64,000 nt of DNA from Pyxidicoccus xibeiensis (lineage in GTDB: Bacteria; Myxococcota; Myxococcia; Myxococcales; Myxococcaceae), in NCBI RefSeq assembly GCF_024198175.1, contig NZ_JAJVKV010000003.1:124001-188000 (forward strand), in the 5' to 3' direction. Every line of letters begins with the position of its first letter. Within the stretch, counting starts at the first letter, position 1. Position numbers and translations under genes: made by a program. The notes beneath the pieces were generated by a model that was not told where the DNA came from, did no database searches, and saw only the letters and a list, made by a program, of their open reading frames with translations. Of this stretch, positions 8,383 through 16,090 are shown one piece after another.

Positions 8383-9854
8383 GGCAGCGTCGCGCCCTGA
8401 CCGCCCTGCTCTGGTCGCTCGGCCTCGCCGCGTGCAGTGGCGCGGAGGGCACACCGCCCTTCGTCGAGCCACCGACTCCCGACGCCGGCCCCGAAGCACC
8501 ACCGCCGCCCCCTCCCCCTCCGCCGCGCCATGACGTGGTGGAGGACGGCGAGGACCGTCCCGGCGGCGCCACCACCGTGGCCACCCCGGGCGCTGTCACC
8601 GCCTTCAAGCGCCCGGCCGCCAACCTCACGCTGGAGCGCCGCGCGGAGTTCTTCATCGGCGAGGCCGTCTTCGAGGCGGACTGGCTGCCGGCCCCCAGCG
8701 CCTCCCGTGCGGAGCGGGACGGGCTGGGCCCGCTGTTCCACTCCGTCTCCTGCGTCGCCTGCCACGTGGGCAGCGGCCGGGGCCGCCCACCCGAGGAGGG
8801 AGAGGTCGCCGACACCCTGCTGGTGCGCCTGTCCGTGCCCGGTGTGGACGCGCACGGCGCACCCGTCCCCGAGCCCACGTACGGAGACCAGCTCCAGCCC
8901 CGCGGCATCCCCGGTGTGCCCGCCGAGGGCCAGGCGCGCATGCGGTGGACGGAGGTCCCCGGCACCTTCGCGGACGGCGTGCCCTACTCGCTCGCCGCGC
9001 CGGAGCTGCTGCTCACGGAACTGGCACACGGCCCGCTGGCACCGGGCACGCGCACGTCGGCCCGCGTCGCCCAGCCCATGATGGGCCTGGGCCTCCTGGC
9101 GGCCGTGCCCGAGTCGACCTGGCTGGAGTGGGCGGACCCGGACGACGCCGATGGCGATGGCATCTCCGGCCGGCCCAACCGCGTCTGGAGCCGGCGTGAG
9201 GGCCGCGCGGTGCTGGGGCGCTTCGGGTGGAAGGCCAACCAGCCGGACCTGGAGCACCAGAACTCCGCCGCGCTGCTGGGCGACATGGGCCTCACCTCGC
9301 CGCTGTTCGCGGACGAAGGCTGCATGGAGGTCCAGGCCGCGTGCCGGGCGGCGCCCACGGGCGGCGCCCCCGAGGTGAGCGAGCGGCAGTCCCGCGCGCT
9401 GGACTTCTACTCGCACACGCTGGCGGTTCCCGGGCGCGAGCGAGTGGACGCACCGGAGGTCCTCGCGGGCAAGGCCGTCTTCCACCGCGTGGGCTGCGCG
9501 CGCTGTCATCGGCCGTCGCTCACCACGGGCACGCTGGCCGGCTACCCGGAGCTTTCCGGCCAGCGCATCTGGCCGTACACGGACGGGCTGCTGCACGACC
9601 TGGGCGAGGCCCTGGCGGACGGGCGCGAGGACTTCCTCGCCACCGGCCGGGAGTGGCGCACGCCGCCGCTGTGGGGCCTGGGCCGCACGCGGGCGGTGAA
9701 CGGGCACACCCGCCTGCTGCATGATGGCCGGGCACGCTCACCCCTGGAGGCCATCCTCTGGCACGGCGGTGAGGCCGAGGCCGCGCGTGAGGCCGTGCGG
9801 CACCTGACGCAAGCGGAGCGCGATGCGCTGGTGGCCTTCCTCGACTCCCTCTGA
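8379..9854 (+). CDS. Di-heme oxidoreductase lipoprotein (DUF1111/thiol oxidoreductase-like)
   Basis: A 491-residue exported c-type cytochrome of the di-heme oxidoreductive peroxidase family, related to MauG and CcpA peroxidases. GTG 8379 was chosen because it gives a lipoprotein signal peptide (RRALTALLWSLGLAAC, Cys19) and overlaps the previous stop by GTGA; the frame is open further upstream but lacks a signal there. A Pro-rich linker (residues ~40-50) follows. Heme motifs are CVACH at 125-129 and CARCH at 373-377. The segment LGRFGWKANQPDLEHQNSAAL is characteristic of the family. It likely acts on the cell surface or periplasm, perhaps in contact with the coupled RCC1 propeller; the substrate is unknown. 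Confidence 0.85.
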   Translation: MRQRRALTALLWSLGLAACSGAEGTPPFVEPPTPDAGPEAPPPPPPPPPRHDVVEDGEDRPGGATTVATPGAVTAFKRPAANLTLERRAEFFIGEAVFEADWLPAPSASRAERDGLGPLFHSVSCVACHVGSGRGRPPEEGEVADTLLVRLSVPGVDAHGAPVPEPTYGDQLQPRGIPGVPAEGQARMRWTEVPGTFADGVPYSLAAPELLLTELAHGPLAPGTRTSARVAQPMMGLGLLAAVPESTWLEWADPDDADGDGISGRPNRVWSRREGRAVLGRFGWKANQPDLEHQNSAALLGDMGLTSPLFADEGCMEVQAACRAAPTGGAPEVSERQSRALDFYSHTLAVPGRERVDAPEVLAGKAVFHRVGCARCHRPSLTTGTLAGYPELSGQRIWPYTDGLLHDLGEALADGREDFLATGREWRTPPLWGLGRTRAVNGHTRLLHDGRARSPLEAILWHGGEAEAAREAVRHLTQAERDALVAFLDSL

Positions 9855-9946
9855 CGCGGGCATGCAGCCCATGCCGCGACTGAGTCCCGAGCGTATCGTC
9901 AGCACCCGAGGACGAACGGTGAGAGGATGCGGCTCGGAGGCAATCC

Positions 9947-10438
9947 ATGATTCGAGCCGCCACGCTCGCCTTGTTGCTGTGCAGCTGCGCGACTTCCAGT
10001 GAGGGACTGAGGATGGGAAACGACGGGACTCCTGAAGGACGACGCCCCCTGCGCAAGGGTGACCCGGAGCCGGTCTTCGAGTTCGAGCCGGGGCCGCCGG
10101 TCACCGACACGCCGGGCCTCAAGACCTGGCTCGAGGCCCACCGGGGTGAGCGTCTCCGGCTGCCTGTCGTCATCGAGCTCGGGGAGCCGGGCCACCGCTT
10201 CGAGCGCTCACGCGTCGGGGACGTCGAGCTGCGGGTGACGGACCTGGCACTGGGCGTACCCCTGGACGAGCGAATCGCGCAGAAGTGCGGCCGGGAGGCG
10301 AGGCGCTGCGCGCTCTGGCTCGAGGGGCGCTACGGCGAGACGCCGCCATTCCCCGACGACCTCCCTCAATACGAGGTGCTCAAGGTCGGCGAGGTCGTGG
10401 ACGAGAAGGCGGAGCTGAAGGCCGAACGCGCGAAGTGA
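9947..10438 (+). CDS. Small lipoprotein of unknown function
   Basis: A 163-residue protein with a short lipoprotein signal (MIRAATLALLLCSC, Cys14). The mature part is charged and ends in an Arg/Lys/Glu-rich helix (VVDEKAELKAERAK). No family recognised. It lies 92 bases after the di-heme gene in the same direction, so it could be the third gene of that transcript. The ribosome site is CGGAGG before ATG 9947. Confidence 0.6.
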   Translation: MIRAATLALLLCSCATSSEGLRMGNDGTPEGRRPLRKGDPEPVFEFEPGPPVTDTPGLKTWLEAHRGERLRLPVVIELGEPGHRFERSRVGDVELRVTDLALGVPLDERIAQKCGREARRCALWLEGRYGETPPFPDDLPQYEVLKVGEVVDEKAELKAERAK

Positions 10439-10483
10439 CGCCAGGAGTCGCTGGCGTCGCGCCATCTTTGCATCCACCCGCCA

Positions 10484-11320
10484 TCAAGGGCGCGGCCGTG
10501 CCCCCGGCTCTTCCCAGGCCAGCGCGAGCTCGGTGAGCCAGGTGGAGGAGGAGGCCGCGTCCGTCGTGCCCACGCGCAGGAAGGTCTCGCGCAGGGGCAC
10601 GGCCGCGACGCGCTCGTGCGCATGGAGGTGGGCGAAGAGCCGCGCCCAGGAGGGGCCCACCGAGTCGGGTGGCCCGGTATGGACGAGCGTGGCCGCCTGT
10701 ACTTCCGGCAGCTCCTCCACGTGGACGCCCTCGGGCCGGGCTCCGGGAGCCAGGGGCACGCACCAGGAGATATCCGCATCGTCCTCGCGGTACTCCGCCT
10801 CGTGGTAGAGGCAGAAGGGCGCACCGGCCACGTGCGGGCCGCACGCGGCGAACAGGCGCGGGAAGAACACCGACGCGTCCGAGTAGCGCCCCCGGGCCCG
10901 GTGCACGGCGGCCCGCACTCCGGGAAGCCACCGCTCCTGCAGTGGCGGAGGCGCGCGCAGGTACGCCTCCGCCTGTTGCTGATGCCGCAGCAGCGTGTCC
11001 AGCGCCAGCACCGACCGCTGAGCGCTGGCCGCTTCATCGGCGAGCCGGGCGCGCACCCTCGCGAGCTGCTCGACCAGGGCCGCGCCCTGCTCCAGCTCCT
11101 CGAGCACCCCGCGAATCTCCTCCAGCGACAGCAGCAGGTCGCGCAGCGCGCGCAGGGTATGGGCCTGGGCGATATCGCGCTCGGTGTAGTAGCGGTAGCC
11201 CGAGGAGGAGTCCACGCGCGAGGGCAACAGCAGCCCCTTCTCCTGGTAGAGGCGCAGCGCCTTCACGCTCAGGCCGGTGATTCGCGACACCTCGCCGATG
11301 GCGTACAGCAATCCGCTCAC
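10484..11320 (-). CDS. MerR family regulator with GyrI-like effector domain
   Basis: A 278-residue regulator. Residues 4-72 form the MerR winged helix (YAIGEVSRITGLSVKALRLY, then SGYRYYTERDIAQ), followed by the dimerisation helix (LEELEQGAALVEQLARVRARL). Residues ~120-270 look like the GyrI/BltR-type small-molecule binding domain (EVQAATLVHTGP, AHLHAHERVAAVPL). By family it should bind a hydrophobic compound and remodel a spaced promoter. Its start overlaps the hydrolase stop codon (ATGA at 11317-11320), so both are on one mRNA; the regulator probably controls this pair. Confidence 0.85.
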   Translation of the reverse strand: MSGLLYAIGEVSRITGLSVKALRLYQEKGLLLPSRVDSSSGYRYYTERDIAQAHTLRALRDLLLSLEEIRGVLEELEQGAALVEQLARVRARLADEAASAQRSVLALDTLLRHQQQAEAYLRAPPPLQERWLPGVRAAVHRARGRYSDASVFFPRLFAACGPHVAGAPFCLYHEAEYREDDADISWCVPLAPGARPEGVHVEELPEVQAATLVHTGPPDSVGPSWARLFAHLHAHERVAAVPLRETFLRVGTTDAASSSTWLTELALAWEEPGARPRP

Positions 11321-12417
11321 GGCTTCACCTCATCGAGAAAGGCGCGCAAGGTGGTGGCGAAGGCCTCGGGCTGCTCCTCGAAGGGGAAGTGCCCGGTGCC
11401 CGCCAGCTCCACCAACTGCGCGTGAGGCAGGGCTTCTACCACGCGCGCGGTGGCGGCACGCGGCTGCAGGTCCTCGGCGCCGTGGATGACGAGGGTGGGC
11501 GCACGCACCCGGCCGAGCCAGGCGCTCCAGTCGTGGTGGCGTCCCAGGCTGAGGTAGAGCCCCAGGGACAGCAGCCCTCCCGGCCTGCCGGACTCGGGCA
11601 GCCGTGCACCGGGGCGCTCCTTGCGCACGGCCTGGGTGTAGAGGAGACCGAAGCGCTCGAAGTGCCCGGCCAGCGTGGCCTCGTCCTCCTTCAGGCGCGC
11701 GGCGAAGTCCAGGGTGTGCGCCAGCCACGCCTCCATCGCTCGCCGTCCCTCCGGGTCCAACCGCGCACCGACCTGGGTGAAGAGGTCTCCGTCCCCCGCG
11801 GGCATCGTCACCAGGGGCGCGGGCGCCACGAGCACGAGGGCCTCCACCCGCTCCGGCCACTCGGCCGCATAGAGCGCGGCCACCAGCGCCCCGAACGAGT
11901 GCCCCACCAGCGTCAGGCGCTCCTTGCCGAGCAGGCGCCGGATGCGCTCCAGGTCCGCCAGCTGCTCGGCGAGCCCCAGTCGCGCCTCCACTTCCTGCAT
12001 GGCCTTCCACGTTCCGTCCGCTGGAGCGCGGGTGAGAGGACGGGAGGACGCGCCGCAGCCGCGCTGGTCATAGAAGTGCCAGCGCAGCGCATCACCGGTG
12101 AGGGCGGCCGCGCGCCACGGTGCCGCGGGAGGCACTCCCGGGCCGCCATGCACGACGACGACGTCCCGGCCCTGGCCCACGGCCACATGGTGCAGCTCCA
12201 CGCCCGGCGCCACCTGCCAGCGGGGTGCGTCGGGCCGCTGTCCGGAGGGCACCTCCAGCGTCTCCCCTCGCGAGGCCAGCGTCTGCTCCACCGTGCCCGG
12301 CTGGAAGAGCCCGCGCCCCATCCACCACCACGCCCCCGCTGCCACGCCCACGAGCAGGACGAGTGCGCCCAGTGCCACCACCATGATGTTCCTCCGCGAC
12401 CGCTGTCTGGATGACAT
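11317..12417 (-). CDS. Membrane-anchored alpha/beta hydrolase (proline iminopeptidase-like)
   Basis: A 366-residue alpha/beta hydrolase with an N-terminal membrane anchor (MVVALGALVLLVGVAAGAWW, residues 12-31), placing the enzyme in the periplasm. HHVAVGQGRDVVVVHGGPG carries the oxyanion HGGPG motif typical of S33 peptidases. The nucleophile elbow is GHSFGAL. VIHGAEDLQP supplies the acid and GTGHFPFEE the catalytic His. HGGPG and YDQRGCGAS together point to the prolyl aminopeptidase-like group, though many members are esterases. First gene of a two-gene operon with the overlapping MerR regulator. Confidence 0.8.
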   Translation of the reverse strand: MSSRQRSRRNIMVVALGALVLLVGVAAGAWWWMGRGLFQPGTVEQTLASRGETLEVPSGQRPDAPRWQVAPGVELHHVAVGQGRDVVVVHGGPGVPPAAPWRAAALTGDALRWHFYDQRGCGASSRPLTRAPADGTWKAMQEVEARLGLAEQLADLERIRRLLGKERLTLVGHSFGALVAALYAAEWPERVEALVLVAPAPLVTMPAGDGDLFTQVGARLDPEGRRAMEAWLAHTLDFAARLKEDEATLAGHFERFGLLYTQAVRKERPGARLPESGRPGGLLSLGLYLSLGRHHDWSAWLGRVRAPTLVIHGAEDLQPRAATARVVEALPHAQLVELAGTGHFPFEEQPEAFATTLRAFLDEVKP

Positions 12418-12474
12418 GCGCGGAGGGTGGCGGTCTCCCCCTGGGGGAGAGTCAAGCGCCCCGGGTGGCAGTGC

Positions 12475-12951
12475 TCAGATGCGGCCTTCCTGCACGAGCG
12501 CCCGGGTCCGCGCCAGCGTCGAGAGCAGGGCCTGCTTGTAGCCGCGCTCCTCGCTGTCCATCGTGGCCTGCTCCTTCCGCTCCTGCTCGCTCCCCGGCTC
12601 CGCGTTCCTCAGGCCCAGCAGGCAGTAGAACTTCAGGTGCAGCGAGCCATCGGCGGCTTCGAGCACCTCGTTGACGATGACGCCCTCGCGCGGCCCCTTG
12701 AACTGGTGGAAGGACACCTTGGTCCGGGGCTCGAAGGTGATGATCTCCTTCACGTCGTCGCCCAGGATGGTGGCCTCGCGGATGATGACCTCCTCACCGT
12801 CGGCGACCACCTCGCACCTCGTGCAGACGCCGGGCGGCAGGAACAGCCTCGCATCACGCGCCTTGAGGACGAGTCCCCGCCAGAGCTGGTCGCGGGTGAG
12901 CGGGAGCTCGCCCGCGGGGTTCACGGGCACGGTCGCGGTTGAATAGATCAT
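12475..12951 (-). CDS. DUF1857-like SRPBCC protein (AtaL-type)
   Basis: A 158-residue soluble protein. The sequence IYSTATVPVNPAGELPLTRDQLW and the later VIIREATILGDDVKEIITF and KVSFHQF match my memory of the DUF1857/AtaL family, START-like folds with a hydrophobic cavity found in bacteria and fungal secondary-metabolite clusters. Function in bacteria is not established. It is separated from the hydrolase start by 57 bases on the same strand and could be the promoter-proximal gene of that unit. Confidence 0.65.
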   Translation of the reverse strand: MIYSTATVPVNPAGELPLTRDQLWRGLVLKARDARLFLPPGVCTRCEVVADGEEVIIREATILGDDVKEIITFEPRTKVSFHQFKGPREGVIVNEVLEAADGSLHLKFYCLLGLRNAEPGSEQERKEQATMDSEERGYKQALLSTLARTRALVQEGRI

Positions 12952-13074
12952 GGTCGGCGTTCCTGTCTCGAGCTGCGGGTGTGGACAGCCCCGCTGCTAC
13001 CGGGCCAGCGGGCATGGGTCATGAATAGGCGGGCCCCGGCCTTCACGGAAGTTGATGTTGGAAAGCCCAGGGCT

Positions 13075-13725
13075 TCAAGCGGTGAAGGCTCCCGCCTCCT
13101 TCTCCACCCGGCCCTTCAGCTCCGCCAGCGCGGAGCGCCCCGGGCCATTGCACGCCACCACGTCCACGATGGCGGCGGCGGGGATGGAGCGCGCGAGCAG
13201 GACTCCGTTGGGGGCCCGGAAGACGCGCAGCCCGGAGGCCCGGAGGCGCTCGGGGGAGATGACCAGCAGCACGTCCACGCCGGCCCGCTTGCCCACCTTC
13301 GAGTCCACCGTGGCGGCCAGGTGGACGTGGGTGCGCGCCGCGGAATGAACGCCCTCCCCGGAGAGGATGGCGCGCGCGGCGGCCACGGACGTGCCGTGGT
13401 AGAGGGTGGCGTCTCCGGACACCTCGTCCCAGCTGCGCTCCAGCCCGTCGAGCGTCACGGGGGTGCCCTCCTGCGAGTGGCCCTGCACGGCGCGCACCTG
13501 CTTGCCCCGCACCTCGAAGCGGGACTTGTTGTTCTCCGCGACCACCTCGTCGAGCTCGTCGCGAGACAGCCCCGTCATCCGCAGCACCTCGCCGATGTGG
13601 GCGAAGCCCGCGGTGTCCATGGCAAGGCCCATCTCCCGGGCGCCATGACGCAGCAACCAGGACAGCTTCTTCGACTTCTTGGCGAGTGCCTGGAGTTCCT
13701 TCTCCGAGCGGCGTGCGGTGGCCAT
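13075..13725 (-). CDS. kptA: RNA 2'-phosphotransferase (Tpt1/KptA family)
   Basis: A 216-residue enzyme that removes an internal RNA 2'-phosphate by transferring it to NAD+, releasing ADP-ribose 1'',2''-cyclic phosphate. Family signatures are present in order: KKLSWLLRH (residues ~16-24), VRAVQGHS (~81), LYHGTS (~107), HVHLAATVD (~130) and VFRAPNGVLLA. The N-terminal winged-helix lobe has IGEVLRMTGLSRDEL. Length is slightly above the usual ~180. No RNA ligase is adjacent. It diverges from the LysR gene, with 101 bases between them. The substrate in bacteria lacking tRNA splicing is not established. Confidence 0.88.
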   Translation of the reverse strand: MATARRSEKELQALAKKSKKLSWLLRHGAREMGLAMDTAGFAHIGEVLRMTGLSRDELDEVVAENNKSRFEVRGKQVRAVQGHSQEGTPVTLDGLERSWDEVSGDATLYHGTSVAAARAILSGEGVHSAARTHVHLAATVDSKVGKRAGVDVLLVISPERLRASGLRVFRAPNGVLLARSIPAAAIVDVVACNGPGRSALAELKGRVEKEAGAFTA

Positions 13726-13797
13726 GAGTGTTCTTCCTTTCTGACGCGAGGAACACTACCCGGCACCGTCCCCGAGCACGAATCGGTACTTCCCTCC

Positions 13798-13820
13798 AAC
13801 TATCGAACCCATGGATAGTT
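13798..13820. promoter_or_regulatory. LysR-box-like perfect dyad between kptA and LysR gene
   Basis: AACTATC-N9-GATAGTT is a perfect 7+7 inverted repeat containing the T-N11-A core expected of LysR regulators. It ends 6 bases before ATG 13827, so binding there would block the regulator's own translation start region or promoter. Confidence 0.5.
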
Positions 13821-13826
13821 CCACTC

Positions 13827-14681
13827 ATGGACACGGATGGGCTTCGCGCCCTGGTGGCGTTCGCGGAGGCTGGCTGCAACCTGACGCTCGCGGGGCGCAC
13901 CATCGGGCTGTCCCAGCCGGCGATGCATGCGCGGCTGCAGGGGGTGGCGAAGGCGCTGGAGACCGCCCTCTACGAGCGCCAGGGCCGGCGCCTCCAGCTC
14001 ACCCCGGATGGAGCGCGCGTGCTCGCCTGGGCGCGCGATGTGCTCGAGCGGGAGCGGGCCCTGCGCGTGGAGCTGCGACAGGGCCAGGCGGAGGAGCGGG
14101 TGGTGCTCGCCTGTGGCGAGGGAGCGCTGGTGCACGTGGTGGCCGAGCGCATCGCCCCATTCCTCCGCGAGCGGGCCGGGACGCTCTCCTTCCTCGTGCT
14201 GGATGGGCCCGCCGCGGTCGCCGCGGTGGAGCGCGGCTCGGCGCACCTCGCGGTGGTGGCCGGCCCCGCATCCAGCCCTCCGGGCCTGCGCTCGCAACCC
14301 CTCGTCACCGCCGCGCTGCTGGCCGTGGCCTCGCGGCAGCACCAGCTGGCGCGGGCGGGGCGGGCGGTGGAGGTGGGGGCCCTGCTCGAGCACCGGCTCC
14401 TGGTGCCTCCACTCGGCCGCGCCCTGCGCGCCACGCTGGAGGATGCCGCCGCGGCGCGGGGCCGGGCACTCGAGGTCGCGGCGGAGGTGACGGGCTGGGA
14501 GGCGGTCTGCCGGCTCGCGGCCCTGGGCGTGGGGGTGGGCATCATCAACGACGTGGTGGCCACCCCGGACCTCGCACGCCTCGCCGTGCGCGGCCTGCCC
14601 CCGGTGACCTACCGGCTGCTGATGCGCCGTGGGCGCGGCACGCGGCTCGCCGAAGAGGTGGTGCGCAGCCTGCTCGGCTGA
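13827..14681 (+). CDS. LysR family transcriptional regulator
   Basis: A 284-residue LTTR. The winged helix occupies residues ~3-62 (MDTDGLRALVAFAEAGCNL, LSQPAMHARLQGV, ERQGRRLQLTPDGARVLAWA). The effector domain follows from ~90 with the usual two-lobe periplasmic-binding fold; AVCRLAALGVGVGIINDVV is the typical late motif. ATG 13827 was chosen over upstream starts because the HTH begins there. Divergent from kptA, so that gene is a candidate target; the inducer is unknown. Confidence 0.85.
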   Translation: MDTDGLRALVAFAEAGCNLTLAGRTIGLSQPAMHARLQGVAKALETALYERQGRRLQLTPDGARVLAWARDVLERERALRVELRQGQAEERVVLACGEGALVHVVAERIAPFLRERAGTLSFLVLDGPAAVAAVERGSAHLAVVAGPASSPPGLRSQPLVTAALLAVASRQHQLARAGRAVEVGALLEHRLLVPPLGRALRATLEDAAAARGRALEVAAEVTGWEAVCRLAALGVGVGIINDVVATPDLARLAVRGLPPVTYRLLMRRGRGTRLAEEVVRSLLG

Positions 14682-14703
14682 CGCCTCGTCGCGCACAAGC
14701 GAA

Positions 14704-14736
14704 GCGGCCCGCCCCGGAAAGTCCGGAGCGGGCCGC
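14704..14736. terminator. Bidirectional terminator between LysR and beta-barrel genes
   Basis: A 15-bp stem with one mismatch (14704-14718 with 14722-14736) and a 3-nt loop lies between two convergent genes, 22 bases past the LysR stop and 18 bases past the stop of the barrel gene. Confidence 0.65.
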
Positions 14737-14754
14737 GGGCAGCACTTTCAGCGA

Positions 14755-15468
14755 CTAGAAGCGCACCTGCATCCGCACGCCGCCGTACAGCCAGGAGTGG
14801 ATGGCCGTGTTCTCGATGTCCTCCGTCTCCTCTTCCTCGCCGTCGCCGGGGAGGCCCTCGATGTCGATGCGCATGGTGGTCGACGAGTACTGCGCCACGG
14901 TGTACGTGACGAAGGGGCCCACGGAGACGGTGTCGCTGACGTTGAAGTCGACACCGCCCTGGGCGTTGACGAACTCGAAGCCCTTGGCGGTGCTGCTGGC
15001 CTCGGCGGACACGCCATTCTCCTCACCGGAGATGGACAGGGTGAGGGTCTCGTAGCCCGCGCCCACGCCCAGCCAGGGGTTGATCTTCGCCTGCGGGGCG
15101 AAGTGGTAGGCCAGGTTCACACCGAAGCGCATCTGGCTCACGCCGCAGCTCACGTTGTCGCCATCGCAGTCCTCGTCCTCGGCCAGGAACCCGAAGCCAT
15201 ATTGGAACGAGCCACCCAGGTAGAGGTTGGAGTTGATGAAGTAGCCCACGTCCAGCTGGACCGGCACCATGCCGGACACCGAGTCGCTCAGCTCCGGGGC
15301 TTCGCTCCCCTCATTCTCCGCGCCGACGGCGCTGCCGAAGGGCACGCCGTAACCCGCGCGAAGCCCCAGGGAGAACCCGGGGCCCTTCTCGGAATCATCG
15401 GCAAGGGCGGCGGGGGCGGACAGGACGAGCGACAGCGCGGCGAGCTTGGGAAGGGTGGACATGGTCAT
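14755..15468 (-). CDS. Outer-membrane beta-barrel protein
   Basis: A 237-residue exported protein. The signal peptide is LPKLAALSLVLSAPAALA with cleavage before DDSEKG. The mature part alternates aromatic and polar strands (FSLGLRAGYGVPFG, QLDVGYFINSNLYLGGSFQYGFGF, RFGVNLAYHFAP, NPWLGVGAGYETLTL) and ends GGVRMQVRF with a C-terminal Phe, the BAM recognition signal. Size suggests an 8- to 10-strand OmpW/OmpA-like barrel. An acidic loop (DGEEEETEDIE) lies near the end. Start could be codon 1 or 3 (both ATG). Function unknown. Confidence 0.8.
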   Translation of the reverse strand: MTMSTLPKLAALSLVLSAPAALADDSEKGPGFSLGLRAGYGVPFGSAVGAENEGSEAPELSDSVSGMVPVQLDVGYFINSNLYLGGSFQYGFGFLAEDEDCDGDNVSCGVSQMRFGVNLAYHFAPQAKINPWLGVGAGYETLTLSISGEENGVSAEASSTAKGFEFVNAQGGVDFNVSDTVSVGPFVTYTVAQYSSTTMRIDIEGLPGDGEEEETEDIENTAIHSWLYGGVRMQVRF

Positions 15469-15567
15469 GGGATGTGCGTGCTGCGTTGGAGTGGCTCCAC
15501 ATCGTCGTGGATGCGCCTCCTGACGGCCGCTCCCCCGCAGTATTCACGCCTGCCGCCCCGAAGAGAC

Positions 15568-15594
15568 GGGCCCCCGCCGGTCCGGCAGGGGCCC
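15568..15594. terminator. Terminator after the Cys-rich lipoprotein gene
   Basis: GGGCCCCCGCCGG pairs with CCGGCAGGGGCCC (one mismatch) around a single-base centre, 23 bases downstream of the minus-strand stop at 15617. Confidence 0.55.
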
Positions 15595-15616
15595 ACCGGG
15601 TGCTCCAGGGTTCTGG

Positions 15617-15859
15617 CTAGTCCTTGTCGCAGGTGCTGCCGCAGGAATCGAGGCAGTCGCAGAGCTTGACATTGCAGCTCGCGACGCAGGCGGAATAGCC
15701 CGCCTCGACACCGGAGCCACAGGAGTCAACGCACGCGATCTGCTTGTTCGTGCACGTCGTCGACTCCTCGGCCGAGCAGGCTGCATCGCCATCTCCACAA
15801 GCGGTGAGGCCCAGGGCGAGCGACATCGCGGCGAACAGGACAATGAGCGTCGTCTTCAT
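15617..15859 (-). CDS. Small cysteine-rich lipoprotein
   Basis: An 80-residue protein with signal peptide MKTTLIVLFAAMSLALGLTAC (lipidated Cys21). The mature chain of about 60 residues holds ten further cysteines in a repeating arrangement (IACVDSCGSG, SACVASCNVK, DCLDSCGSTC), suggesting several disulfides or metal binding. Similar tiny Cys-rich lipoproteins are common in myxobacteria but have no assigned function. Monocistronic, with its own terminator. Confidence 0.7.
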   Translation of the reverse strand: MKTTLIVLFAAMSLALGLTACGDGDAACSAEESTTCTNKQIACVDSCGSGVEAGYSACVASCNVKLCDCLDSCGSTCDKD

Positions 15860-16090
15860 GAAGAGGTAACTCCGTTGAGGTGGTGCTGCGTTGGGTGTGG
15901 CACGCCGTTTCAGCGCGCACGTGCGGGAACGCAGTGCAGCCCCCGTGCCCTCACCGTCGGCGGCATCCCCTTGGGCGCCACACGCGCCTCATCTCGCGGA
16001 GTTGGCGCGCGGGCCTCCGGGACGCACCCGGGAGGACTGTCCCCTGCCAGGGGACAACTGTCCCGGCTGACGACACTTCGGGCCCCGTCC

